From Sphaerulina vaccinii (Eukaryota; Ascomycota; Dothideomycetes; Mycosphaerellales; Mycosphaerellaceae): a stretch of DNA of 64,000 bases. Of the stretch, positions 31,900-44,879 are shown one piece after another. Within the stretch, counting starts at the first letter, position 1, and each line of letters opens with the position of its first letter. The position numbers and the translations under genes are program-made. Where the stretch lies: assembly GCA_022570795.1 (NCBI GenBank), contig JAKUDP010000007.1, positions 1,860,001 to 1,924,000 on the forward strand, read 5' to 3'. The notes under the pieces were generated by a model. That model saw nothing but the letters and a program-made list of their open reading frames with translations, was not told the origin of the DNA and searched no databases.

Positions 31900-34800
31900 T
31901 AGAGTTATATTTTAATAATATAATTTAGTAGGAGAGAGAGGCTCTAATTAGGTATAAAGTTAATTATCCTCGGACCTATATAGTAGCTTTATATAAGCTC
32001 GGCGTACTCTCTTCTTATACTCCTAACTACCTTCGCTATAGGTAAGTAGTAAATAGAAATATATTTCTATAAACTTAAATATATCTTTCCTATCTAGTAT
32101 CTACTAACTCTATAGCTTTAGATTATTTCTACTTCTTTTTTATAGTGCGGCTACTCGCTGCCTACAACTCGAACTTATTAAGCGCTATATATTCTCCGAC
32201 GTACTCTTTAGGTTCCTACTAGTTATATTTCTTAGGCTATCCTCGCTACCTTACTAGGTAGTATTAGACTCTCTTTTAGACTCGAGTATTAAGAATCTTC
32301 TCGACCTTATATATACCCTCTTTGTCTGCAAGTAGCAGGCTCCCTACCTACGACTCGCTACCTTTCTAAGGCTTAAGAGAAGATATATAAAAGATATTAT
32401 AGATACGCGAGTTAGATAGTAAAGCTAGGCAATACGCCTACTTTCCGACTATATCGATAACTTTAAATAGTCTAGCAAACTTGTTTATAAGCTTCTTTAA
32501 AAGCACCTTTAGCCTTAAGTTCTTAGTAGAGAGCAAGACTTACTATCTAATATTATACTATATCGGAGTATACTTTATATTAAAGTACTTTGCTTATGCT
32601 TTGCCTACTTCTCGCTATTGCTATATTAGCTTTTTATAGCTTTGCTTTAGTCTTCGAGCTATATCGGTTGCTACTAGTACCTCCCCTTTAGGAAGCGCGC
32701 CCCGAGCTTCTCTCGTATATACTGCTAGCTCTAGATTGAATCTATAAAGCTCTATAAATAGAGACTTTTTAGAAAGCGAATAAGTACTATTATTATAGGC
32801 AAACTTAGCCTATACTAATAGCTCTACCTAGTTGTCCTACTACTTACTATAGTAGATACATAGGTACGTCTCAAGCATTTAGTTCGTATATTTAGTCTAA
32901 CTATTAGTCTAAGGATAGAAGGCTATACTTAGCCTACGCTTTACCTGCGCTTTGTAGTAGAAGTCCGACTAGAACTAGCTAGTAAAAACCGAACCTCTAT
33001 TACTTACAATTCCGGATAGCATACTATAGTAACAAACTACTTCCCTATATAGGATATCTATAAGGTCGATACTTATATATTTCTTAGTAGTAGGTACGAA
33101 GATATATATTTTAGTATAGTAGTCGACGATTATAAGGATTGTATTATATATGCGGCTATCTCGCTTGCTTAGAGGAAGGTCTATAATAAAGTCCTAGGTC
33201 AATTCTTAGAATAGCCTATCTAGTAGTAGTAGCATAGTTAACTCGCTATAGGGACGATAGCGACGCGCTTTGGCCTTCTAGTAACAACTATAGATCTCGA
33301 TATAACTAGTAATATCCTTACTTATCTATAGCTACTAGTACTTCCGACGCACGAGGGCAATAGTCTTATCTTTGCCGAAGTAGCTAGTAAGAGAATTGTT
33401 ATAATATATATATATTACCTAAGCGTATAATATATACTCCTTTAGTATATATAGAGCTTCTTCGAACTATAAGTTTCTATTTTTGGCGACAAGTATATTA
33501 CCTATGCTACTATTGCTTATAGCCTTATTATAGGCCTCTCGAGCCGAAGGCTCTAACTAGGCAAGTAACTTTGTCTAATCTAGTACTAAGTTAGAAATAT
33601 TAGTTATATATAGCTACTCTTAAGCTACGATTGCAGCCGCTATACGAGCTAGTAGCAATATACCTATATGCTTCTCTACTAGCCGTCGGTAAATAAGCCT
33701 TTATAAGGTAGGTACTACTTATTCTACTAGTATTTCTAAGTAGGTAGAAAGAGATCTTATACTATAGATAAAGCCTCTATAGGATATTTGCTCTTTGCTA
33801 AGCGTAGTATATATAGTACAAATATAGTATATACTTAGATTACTTATATCTTATATACTAGGTAAGTATATAAGTATATCCTATACTTATAGTTTGCTCT
33901 ATAAAGTAGGTAGGAGAGTAGTAACTTATTACTCCTCTATAGCATAGTTACTACGTCTCGAGAGTATATTAGCTAGGTTGCGAGTTCCTACCTAATATAT
34001 AATAGTAAAGTTAAAAGCTACGAGAAAGATTGCCTAGTAGGCCTAACAACCTATTAGTTTCTTTATACCTATAAACTCTCGGAGGTTTATATAGTCGACG
34101 AGCACATCGATTATATATAGAGCGCCCTCGAGGTATAGCTACTATACCTTAAATAACTCTATAACTACTAGTAGTTCTTAATTATATATTTTATAATTAT
34201 ACTCTACTAGAATTATCTTTCTTAAATAGAAAGTAATAGAATACTATTCCGATCTAAACAACTAGCTAAGAATGCTAGTAATTGCAAACTTAGACGTATT
34301 GCTCTTAATATATAAGTATAGCGTAGGGTTAAAGTACTTTAATAGAGGAGCTATTTAAAACCTCTTCTTAATTTCCTAGAATATATACTCTTTAGCTACG
34401 CTCTACTAGATAGGTCTAGGCTTCTTACTCTTTACTACTCCTTTAGATAGTACTATAAGTACTATTATAATTTATAAGTATTTGAAGATAAATCTTTAAT
34501 AAAAGTTAGTAAATCTAAGAAAAGATTAAACCTCTATTAAAGTAGTAGGCCTTGGCTACGTAGCAATTATATCTACCCTACTCTTATCTATCTTTATGCT
34601 ATCGGTAGTAACTACAAAGCTAAGGAAGTTAACCTCTTACTAGAAGAACTTGTACTTGGACCTCTAGGTATATAATCCGAACTTTCGGAGGCGCTTAAGT
34701 ACCTTATATACGTTTTGTATATATTGCCTATATGTCTTGCTATAGATAAGGATATTATCTAGGTATACTATATAAATAATATCGACCAAACCTACTAAAG

Positions 34801-36960
34801 TATAGTTAATATAAGCCTAGAAGGTTATAGGGGTATTAGTAAGCCCGAAAGGTATAACCTTATACTAGAAGTAGCTATAATATATATAGAACGCAGTCTT
34901 CTAGCAGTCGCTCGGCTTGATTCTAATACGATAGTATATATTAGTAAGATCTAGAGTCGTAAACTAATTAGCGCCTATAAGCCGATTAAGTATTTTACTA
35001 ATAAGTAGTAGAAGGTATCGATTCTTAATTATAATCTTATTAAGACCTCTATAGTCTATATATAGTCTAAGCTTGCTATCTTTCTTAGGAATAAATAGAA
35101 TAGGCGTACCTACTTTACTTATAGAGCACTCAATCTAGTCGTATTCTAGCCTAGCTTTAATATAGGCTTGGAGCTCTTTAAGTTCCTTTCCGGACTAGTA
35201 GTATAGTAGTTAGAATAGTAGAATAGTACTATCGCGCAGGTTAATTATATACTCTGCGCTATCGATAGGCTTGCTCCTTATTTCCTTTATAGAATTAAGG
35301 ACATTATTAAACTAATAGAACTCGATTAGTATAGGAGGTAGTACTATACTATCTTTAGCTACAAGTATAGTATATATATAAGGTGCTTTCTTTAGATCCT
35401 TAAAGAACTTCTTAGTATTATAGATAGTAACTTTCTCGAAGCTATCTCTATAGTACTACTCGTCTATCGCGCTATCGATATATACTCGCTAAGTACGTCG
35501 CTATACCCGACCAAGAATAAGGTTAGGCTTAGGTATATTATATATATAGAATATACTACCTATAATGCGTTCGACCTCTATAGAGTCTATAATTTGTATA
35601 TAGATATAGTATGCCCTATAGTAATAACCTAGTTTTCCTATATAGGAGGTTGCTAGTAGTAATACTATATTAGGCCGTCGAGGAAGGTTGTATTATAAGA
35701 CAAAGGATCTTATAATAATATTAATATCGGTAGTATTATTAAGTAAGCCGGTTACGTCGATAAACTAATTATCTTATATTTCAACTACTACTCGTATAGC
35801 CTTTGCCCTATCAACCTAAATAGGGAGGTAGCCTTTACTACTTAGCTTAGTATCTAAAGTTTGTAGTCTTTCTTTGATACCTTTGCTTTTCCCTTGTCCT
35901 TAGGTATAGCGACCTTGCGGACTACTAGCTCCTTGTCTGCTTTGCTATTTAGGTAGATAGAGTCGGTAGCGATATAACCCTTCTTCCTATAGCTATAATA
36001 TATAAAGTAGGAGTAGTCTGGCTTAGACGATAAGGCCTTGCCTTAATTAGTACTATTAGTATAACGAGACTTGCTTTTATTCTTATATCCCTTATACTTG
36101 TTAGTATTAGAGCGCTTGCGCTTTAACTTCTTATATTCGCGCTCTCGATCTTAAGTAGAGTTGCTATAGTAAGGAATAGTATTATTAGCCTATTCTAAGC
36201 GCCTTACTAATATAACGAGATCGGCTTGCTTATATAGAATAGTATAGCTCTTAATAATCTCTCTATAGAGGGACGGCTTTAGCTTTATAAGGAGGTAGCA
36301 AACTAACTACGTTTCGCTATAGTCCCCTAGCTAGGCCTCTATATAACCGAGGTTAGTAGCAAAGGAGCAAATACTCTAGTTGTTTCCCTACCTAGCCCGG
36401 TCGTACTTGATTATAATAAGTATTAGGCAATTTGCCTAGTTACTAATAATACTATAGACCTAGGTCTTAAACTAGTTCTAAGTATAGTAAGCTAGAAGCA
36501 AGTCTTTATACTTATTATACTAGGTCTCCTATACCTTGCCTATAAGCTATATAATAGTATATAGAACTTTCTCTTAATTAGACTTAAAGTTATACTTAGT
36601 AATAGCAAAGTTAATCTTATAGGTATAAAGGAACTCTCGAGCTTCCTTATCTATATAGCCTTAGTATAGCTTAGAGTCGCGAATCTTAATACTATAATAT
36701 ATACCTAAAATACTAGTAACTAGAGCGCTACTTATAGTCTCTTTAAAGTTATTATCTAGAAGAGGCTTAGTAGAGGTATATATAGGTGCGATACTTAAGT
36801 TACCGAGTTCTCTATAAAGAGCTTTATTCTTACAAGTTGCTTATAATATACGAGCTTCTTCTTAGAAGGTAGCGTTCTTGGCCTCGAGGTTAATACAAAG
36901 CTACTATGCTATAGCTATAGCTTTAGTATCCTCTTTGTTAAAGCTATTATTATTACTATT
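31900..36960 (-). pseudogene. Ty3/gypsy gag-pol remnant
   Basis: The reverse-transcriptase box reads YLDNILIYSK near 34735-34775, a RIP change of YLDDILIYSK. The integrase region (about 32560-33420) shows DFIIDLPLS, ILIIVDYYTKIYIFVPTTK and YPQTNSQTKYTNQMLE, the usual surroundings of the D,D,E residues. A degraded zinc-knuckle-like segment lies near 35985-36010, in the gag portion. Nearly every Gln and Trp codon has become a stop. Borders are approximate. Integrase downstream of reverse transcriptase places it in Ty3/gypsy and not Ty1/copia. Confidence 0.8.
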
Positions 36961-37134
36961 ATTAGCTCGTCTAGAGGCGCTAGTTATATCGACGTTGTTA
37001 CCTTCGTCCGGTCGCTAAGTCTTATTAGAGACGTCTTTAATACGACCCGGCTACTCGCTATATATAGGACGCTACCTTAGAGCTATTATAGCCTCTATAG
37101 ATTGCTACCCTTTAGAAGGTTAAAGGATTAGAAA

Positions 37135-37358
37135 TATAAGAGTAGGGGTATATAGCAATATATAGAGCGCTAGTTAATAAGAGTGTTAGTTATACAAACT
37201 AATCCTTGCCTCTATAAAGGATATAGAAGCCTTTAGAGTTATAGAGTAACTATACGCTATATATACTCTACTCTCGGGACCGAGGATATAGAATTACCTA
37301 GCAATCTAGATTCTCTTTTCGGAATCAAGATACTATATCCTTAGACCTAGCTCTTATA
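37135..37358 (-). repeat. 5' LTR (224 bp)
   Basis: Direct repeat partner of 30299-30522, followed by the TAGTA duplication at 37359-37363. It retains more C and G than the other copy at several transition sites. Confidence 0.88.
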
Positions 37359-37363
37359 TAGTA

Positions 37364-39933
37364 TTAGTAGATACTAGGTCTAGTAAAGCGCGAGCTCTAT
37401 ATACTATATCTCTTTCTAGCTCGCAAACTATAAGTATACTATATCTGGAATCTTATTTTTAATTCGAATAATATTATCTAGATTGCGGCTATATCTATAG
37501 GTAAGAGTCTAACCTTCTAGTCCTAGCCTTTTATTTGTAACTATACTATTATTCTAATTGTACTACTTAACTAGATTGGAATCGAGTAGGAGATAAGGAT
37601 CTAGCAACTTAGAGGTAACCCAATCCTTTTTATATCTTATATAAAGACTAGACTAAGTATATAGTAGTAGGTAGATCTACGAGTAGGCAAGTTTACTTAT
37701 ATCCTCCTTAGTCTAGAGATAGCAATATAGGAGTAGTTCCGAAAGCTGTAGCTCGAGCCTTAGTTTAGATAGCATCTAGGTATAGTTATTATTAATAAAT
37801 TCTACCTTGTCTACTAGTAGGGTATAGAGAATAGAGGATTTAGAAAGGAGTATACGAACTTCTAGACGCTATATACGCTCCTATACTACGACGTCCGTAT
37901 ATATAGTTGTATAGCTATATTAGACGCTATAGTAGAAAAGGTCTATATAAAGACGACTAGTATGCAAGAAGGTCGTATTACTTTAATTAGGAATAGTATT
38001 AACTAGCCTAAGATCTTTATATAGGCTATACTAATCCTAGATAGTATAGGAGACAACTATAGCTTGCTCTTCTAGCTTACTATATAGGTAGTAGACCCAA
38101 GTACGTAGGTAAAGGATCCTATATAGATTCTAAAAAGTATAGTCTTTTATAATAGTTAGAAGGGATATTAGGAGGCTGCCTACGCTATATATATATATAT
38201 TATATAGAAATTCCTAGAGTATATAGAGGTAGAGGTATACTAGATAGTCTAGGTCTACTATAGGCGGATAGCTAGGCGGACGTAGAGTAAGCTTATATAG
38301 GAGTTCTAGAAGTATAACTCTAAAATCTATATTCTCTTTGCGACTAAGGCACTTAGGTTAGAAGTAGATATTCTAGATATTAAGGAGATCGTCTAGTATA
38401 GGCTCCTAAAGCAATATATAATGCAGCATATTATATAGCGCGCGGGTTATATAGTACGAGACTCGGTAAAGTATAGGCCTAGGCGCTTCACCCTACTATA
38501 TAAGAAGTTCGCTAATCTCGAGTATATAGTCTTACCTACCTAGTCTATAGAGCCTGCGCGCCTCGCAGAGATCCTAGTAGATAAGCCTATTAGTTAGCCT
38601 ATACCTCTAGATACAAAGGCAAAGAAAAGAAAGTCGGATTAGAATAAGTATAATAAGCTTAAGTTCTTTATCTACTATTAGATTAATTAGACTATAGGCA
38701 ATCTACCTATAATCTAGCCTAGGTATCGAAGGAAGGTCTAGCTATATATATTTATAGAGGCTATGCCCGAGTAGATAGATATAGACTACTACGACTATTG
38801 CTAGCCTATATAGAAGCTCTCTAAGTTAGAAATATAGTAGGCTATAGTAATAGAGTCCTAGGTATTAGTTAGAGTTTCAAAGTATATACTCTTTATATAG
38901 GCTTGTCTATATAAGTAGGACATCCTTTAGGCAAAGCGTCTATATACTAATACAATCTTCTAGCTAGTACCTAGATCTATACTACCCTAGAGGATTTAAG
39001 AGCATATTGCCTGCTACTAGGGCAAGGCTTCTAGTTACCGCCTAGTCCTCGACCGAACTAGATTAAAAGCCTATCTAGAGTAGGTAAAGTTTATATTACT
39101 AACCTAACTACTATCTATACTAGAGACTTAGCTACGTGCGTTTATATAGTAGGTAGATAGCAACCTTGTAAGCGGCTAGGCTAATATAGAGAGGTAGAGT
39201 AGATAGCTTGTAGACAAAGGCTAGGCGAGCTATAAGTAGTATTACCTAGAGCAATATATAAGTATTAAGGATAGGCGAGTCGATTATAATATTAGTAAGA
39301 CTATTATAGATATATCGGATACGTCTATATATAGGATTTGCATATTCGGTATTTAGACTCTACTTCTATATATATTAACGCCCGAGCTATAGACAATATC
39401 TAAAGCAGTTGCGAGTAATAGGTCTCTAGATTCCGAACAAGCTATATAGGATAGCATGCCTAATATACTAAACAAGGATATAGTAGCGCCTATAAAAGGA
39501 AAGGGAAGAGCAAAGCCTAGAGTATCTACTCCCAAATATAAGTAGATATATTCCTAGACTCTATTGCTATAGGTATTGCTATAGATAAAGCAGACTCCTA
39601 ATTTCTATAAGGTCCTAGCTAAGAAGTCTAGTAATATCTAGTCTGCGAGCAATACCTAGCTGTCTAAGTAGAGCTATATAGAATCGCCTCCTAAGCTATC
39701 GATAGGTAGAGTATCTAGAGTTTCTAGTTATGCGACTAGAGGCTATATGCCTCTAAAGCATTATCGATAGAATTGCAGATAGTATACTAGCTACTCCTAG
39801 GCTCGCTACCTACCTACGTTATATAATTAATTATATATAAAGCTAGTATCCTAATATATAGAGGAAATCCTATACTTGTATTCTATACTCTTGCACCTCT
39901 AGTCTCTCTATTTGTTCTATACTCGCTTCTATA
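37364..39933. other. Degraded AT-rich sequence between the retrotransposon and the 73-bp array
   Basis: Long stretches of the plus strand read as stop-riddled but protein-like sequence (for example around 38100-39350), suggesting a decayed gene on the plus strand, perhaps the same gene or element that the retrotransposon interrupted. No domain was recognised. Confidence 0.3.
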
Positions 39934-40336
39934 GTCCTCTAGCTAGATTCTTAGTATATTATATAGTTCTCTATTACTTTCTAGCTTAATCTAAGTATAC
40001 TCTATAGTCCTCTAGCTAGATCCTTAGTATATTATATAGTTCTCTATTACTCTCTAGCTTAATCTAAGTATACTCTATAGTCCTCTAGCTAGATCCTTAG
40101 TATATTATATAGTTCTCTATTACTCTCTAGCTTAATCTAAGTATACTCTATAGTCCTCTAGCTAGATCCTTAGTATATCGTATAGTTCTCTATTACTCTC
40201 TAGCTTAATCTAAGTATACTCTATAGTCCTCTAGCTAGATTCTTAGTATATTATATAGTTCTCTATTACTCTCTAGCTTAATCTAAGTATACTCTATAGT
40301 CCTCTAGCTAGATCTTTAGTATATTATATAGTTCTA
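39934..40336 (+). repeat. Tandem array, 73-bp unit, about 5.5 copies
   Basis: Units begin GTCCTCTAGCTAGAT at 39934, 40007, 40080, 40153, 40226 and 40299 (last one partial). Copies differ at only a few bases (for example TTC/TCC/TCT after AGA), far less than RIP would leave if they had been duplicates before the mutation wave. Confidence 0.9.
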
Positions 40337-40499
40337 GATTTAGGCTAGCCTTCTACTTCTACTCGGATAGTATCTACTTAAGTTCTAGATTTAGGCTTGC
40401 TTTCTATATAGATACTCGTTTCTACTACAAATAAATAGAATAGAATAGAGAAGTAGTTAGAAAGAATATATATTATAGTATTAATTATTAACTAATAAT

Positions 40500-43400
40500 A
40501 TAATTAAGGTAGTACTTCTACCTCTTCGAGTCTGCAATTGTACTATATACAATACTACCTACTACTTCGTCGCTATCTATAATAGCTCTATACGCATCTG
40601 AATCCCTAAGTACAAAGAAGACTATAGCCGACTATAGACAAACGCCTACAAACCTAAGCTACAAATATATAGTAATACTAAGCGTATCTTAGACAAGTAG
40701 CTTCTAAAGTATAATATTCCTCGAGTCTAATAAACTAGCTCTAACAATCCTAGGAAGAGTATAGGCGCGTCCTAATTAGTATAAGAGTAGTTAGATAGTT
40801 CGGGAAAAGATAGATAATATCCTTTAGTATATATACTTAAGTAATATAAGTATTAAAAGCTTCCTAAACTCCTACTATAGTATAGAGAAGAATCTAGGTA
40901 TAAGCGTATAGATAGAGACTATAGGTAGGCATATAAAGAGAATAGGGAGTATTATATCTAAAGAGTCTTTCTTGCAAAAAGTATACCTATATATAAATAA
41001 GAGTAAGTTTGCAAGCTTTGTTCTAGGCCTCGTCGGACTAGATATCTAGTCTTTAGCTTAGATTAAGGTAGGTAGAGTCTAGTAGCGTATAAGACCTATA
41101 CTAACTATACTTAGGTATTTAGCAAATTCGATTTAGAGTAGCAAGTAAGTAAGGTCCTCCTCTTAGATATATTTAGAAAGATAGCTTAGGTAGCTTCTAT
41201 ACTTACTAATATTATAAGCGCGCTTATTACTAGACTAGCATAGGTAACTATAGATATAAAAGAGACTCTATAATAGGTCTATAGGAAGGTTATATAAGTA
41301 GCTTCGATAATTAGATAGGTATAGTATCTAAGGGCTAGGAGTAGACTATCTCGCTAGCTTAGGATCTACCTATAGAGTTAGGGAACCAAGTATAGAGTAA
41401 TATCTATACTCGCTAGTATAGGCGTCTACGCATATCCTCGGAGTATCTATCGGGCAAATAAGAGCCTACTTAGAATAGCTATAGAGAGTATACGTATATA
41501 TAGTCGGAACCTAGCTACAAATATTATTTTTAATAACTAGGACTATATACTCTAGACTAGATAGTCTAGGTTTCTCAAATAGGACTAGCTCCTATATTAT
41601 ACTACTACAAAGGTCTTTAAGAGTATATAGATCCTATATAGTAGCTTAGATATATTCTTACTATATAAAGAGAATCCCCTATAGCTTTATAATATTATAG
41701 GTATAGAGGGGCTAAAGTATAGTAAATAAGAGTAGGTATATACGCTATATAAGATAGCTAAGTATATTTATAGAGTATACCTAGTCGAAGTTATAGAAGT
41801 ATATAATATAAAACCGGACTCGGACTAGTAGGCTATATCGTAGTACTCCTATATATATATTATATATTACCTTACGACTTAGAAGTCTATATACTCTATA
41901 ATAAAGCTTATATTCGAAGATAAAGGTACTATAGATAGTATATATAGAGTAATTAAGGATATTATAGATAAGTAGCTTAACCTTTAGGAGATATATAATA
42001 GTATCTAATATAATAATATAGATTCTATAGACAACTCTATACTATTTATAGGCGCTACTACCGAGTTTTAATTATACTAGAATAAGATTCTCTATTTATA
42101 GATAGAGTAAGATAAGGACTAGGTTAGATAGACTAGCTACGACCCTAGCTAGAAGATTAAGCTAGTTTATAGTAATTAGAAATTAGTCTCTAATATCTAT
42201 ACTATGCGCAAGGAGTATATTAAGAATAAAGACCTATATAATAGGATCTAGTAGGTGCTACTAGTGCCCGGGCTCTTCTACCTAAAAATATACCTAATAT
42301 AGGCAATTAATAGAAACTTTAGTAGGCCCGAGAGCTACAACTCGAAGATATATCTAAAGGTCTACTAGGCGCTAATAAATCGCAAGATCTACCTATTATT
42401 CTAGGTACTATATAGTTATATAGAGCGTCTAGTAGTCGATAGCTATTATACCCGCATCCTAGTATTTATATATAAGATAGCTAGGATTTAAGACCTAGGT
42501 AATAGATCGAATATAGCTAGGTATATTTAAAAGCTTTTAGTCGAAGGATTCCTAGATCTATTATAGAAGGTCTATAAAGCGTACTTCTCCTAGTAGGCGC
42601 ATATACTACGCCTAGATCTATAGTCTAATTAGATAAAAGCTAGATATTATATAGGTAAAACTATCCTAATAGTAAAGAAAAAGAAGAAGTCGGCTCCCTA
42701 TATAGCAAATATAGTTGCAATTAATAGTAGCAAGGATAGGACTATATATATCTACTTTATCTAGATAGTATAGACCTACTAACTCCTCTACTATATAATT
42801 AAGTACGTAGATATCGGCCTCCTATACTACGTAGTTAATTAGTATATCTTAATCTTCTATACAAAGTCTTATAAGAACTATATATTTATTATACTCTAGC
42901 TAAAGTAGATTGCAAACTCGCCTATATCTAATAAGTAGCTCTAAAATATAATTCTAGTAAATAGTCTAGTAAACTACGTAGGTAGAGCAGATAGTTAGTT
43001 TGAAATCAACTATATAAATAAGTTCCTAAATAGCTATCTAAAAGCGCTACTACAAAATTAGAGGAATAGTATATTTAGTATAGAGGATTAGCTTGCTAAC
43101 TATACTCTACTTGCAACCTATATAGGTTAGCTCTATAATAGAATAGAGGTAGCGTTTGGCGAATATATAGATATAGCGTATATAAGGGCAAGCGCTATAT
43201 ACGAGATCTACTAAGTTGTATTAATCTACCTAGAGGAGTTACTTAATCGCATATAGATAAAGGATACTCTATTCTATATAGTAGATCTCTTCGCTATAGG
43301 CCTAAACAACCTCGTATCTAACGTAGGTATAGACGACAAGCCTTGTCTATCTATACTTAAGAGATTCAATTAGAATATAGTATGCACGCTAGACTTAGGT

Positions 43401-43560
43401 AGTCCTATACCTAATATCGAGTATCTAGATATTCCTAGCCAAATAGACGATTCAATCGAACAATACAACCTTCAGACTATAGCTACTATAGACGACGTAC
43501 CTAGGTTCCTCGCTAACAACGAGTCTAAGTTTGTAGATAATATAGAGTAATACTCGGATA
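40500..43560 (+). pseudogene. Degraded gene resembling DUF6589 proteins
   Basis: Reading the plus strand with TAG/TAA taken as former Gln or Trp codons gives a long continuous protein-like frame. Around 41520-41620 it resembles the DUF6589 pattern in which a Phe/Tyr-Asp-Asn segment is followed by an Arg-Gln-x-x-Leu stretch and TT. Around 42780-43180 there are LLYYIIKYVDIGLLYYVV, SYKNYIFIIL, NSLVNYVGRADSQFEINYI and IEVAFGEYI, which match the C-terminal DUF6589 pattern (NSLVN-x-x-G followed by an FEID-like segment, then a Glu-x-x-FG motif). Near 43330-43555 the tail is nearly stop-free. DUF6589 proteins are repeated in many fungal genomes and their function is unknown. The family match is from memory of the pattern. 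The gene is dead. Confidence 0.5.
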
Positions 43561-44256
43561 TACTCGGGTAAACTAGGCTTATATATATAACTTCTCTACG
43601 AGCCTACGACGACTATACTAATTAGATAGCTTAGACTATACAAAACCGACCTACCGATAATAGAGATATATACGTAAGCTAGGCTTACCTACGTAGTATC
43701 TCTATATTTCTAGAACAACTATAGTAATTAAGTAGGTTGTAAGTAATCGAAATTTGAGCTCTTGCGCGTAGAAATACCTATAAATATTAGATGCTTATTA
43801 GGCTTCTCTATACAAAAGTAGCTATTTATAAGTATAATTCTCGCTATATCTATACTATTGCATATGCTATAGACTACTATACTTACTTTACTTTATAGCA
43901 AAATAGTAAAAAGGTAGTTGCAAACTCTTTACTTGCACCCTATTATATATAATATATATAGCCTAGGCAGAGCTTCCTATTAGCCTAATAATTGCAGATA
44001 ATACTAGTTAGTTACTTTATTAAGGTAGGTAACCCTATATATATATTGTCGCTATTTACTAGTATAGGTCCTTAGGTAGCTATAGGAGACTATAAAGGAA
44101 CTTATTTTTTTCCTTAGATACTTCTTCTTCTATTATATATAATATCTACTACTTTGCCTTCTATAGTTGCTTATAGTCTATAATACTTATATACCCGACT
44201 CTCTACTTTATTAAATATATATATATATTATATAGATAGTCTATATAATACTTAGG

Positions 44257-44750
44257 CAAGCTTAGGACTACCTTTTTACCTATATCTAGGCAAAGCCGAG
44301 CTTTTATATATAAACTCTTATATACTATATATCTCTCTATTCTTTCTCCGAAGAAAATTAGTATCTAGCTACCTATCTAGTAGCTTAGAGTCTCTATTTT
44401 CTTTAGAGACACTTATATATATATAATATACTATATAGTAGCTTAGTTACTCTATTTTTTTTAGAGATACTAACTTTACTACTTTACAGACTCTACTCTT
44501 TAGGCGAGCTTAGAACTACCTTCCTACCTATACTTAAGTAAAGCCGAGCTTTTGTATACTAACTTATATATATACTATATATCTCCCTATTCTTTCTCCG
44601 AAGGAAATTAGTATCTAGCTACCTATCTAGTAGCTTAGAGTCTCTATTTCCTTTAGAGACACTTATATATATATAATATACTATATAGTAGCTTAGTTAC
44701 TCTATTTTTTTTAGAGATACTAACTTTAATACTTTATAGACTCTACTTCT
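44257..44750 (+). repeat. Tandem duplication of about 250 bp (two copies)
   Basis: Two adjacent copies begin near 44262 and 44503; shared landmarks such as GTATCTAGCTACCTATCTAG start at 44361 and 44611. Differences are mostly transitions with small indels, so this duplication probably predates the mutation wave. Confidence 0.8.
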
Positions 44751-44879
44751 TACCTAAATTTAGTTACTATATCTAGTACTCTCGTCTGCTACTCGATAGC
44801 TACTATAGCTTCTACTCCTACCTACTACCTATAAGGCCTAGGCTATAATCTACTAATCTACCTATTCTTATAGCTAGAA

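Larger units (their letters stand above)
30299..37358 (-). mobile_element. Degraded Ty3/gypsy LTR retrotransposon, 7.06 kb, nested in the island
   Basis: Two 224-bp direct repeats (30299-30522 and 37135-37358) flank the element. They begin TATAAG and end CTYTTATA, which are RIP forms of the usual TG...CA ends, and are bordered by the 5-bp duplication TAGTA (30294-30298 and 37359-37363). The differences between LTRs are essentially all transitions with no indels. A purine-rich tract adjoins the left LTR on the minus strand (30523-30540), so the left LTR is the 3' LTR. On the minus strand the reading order is gag-like, reverse transcriptase, integrase, the Ty3/gypsy order. It is inactive. Confidence 0.88.
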
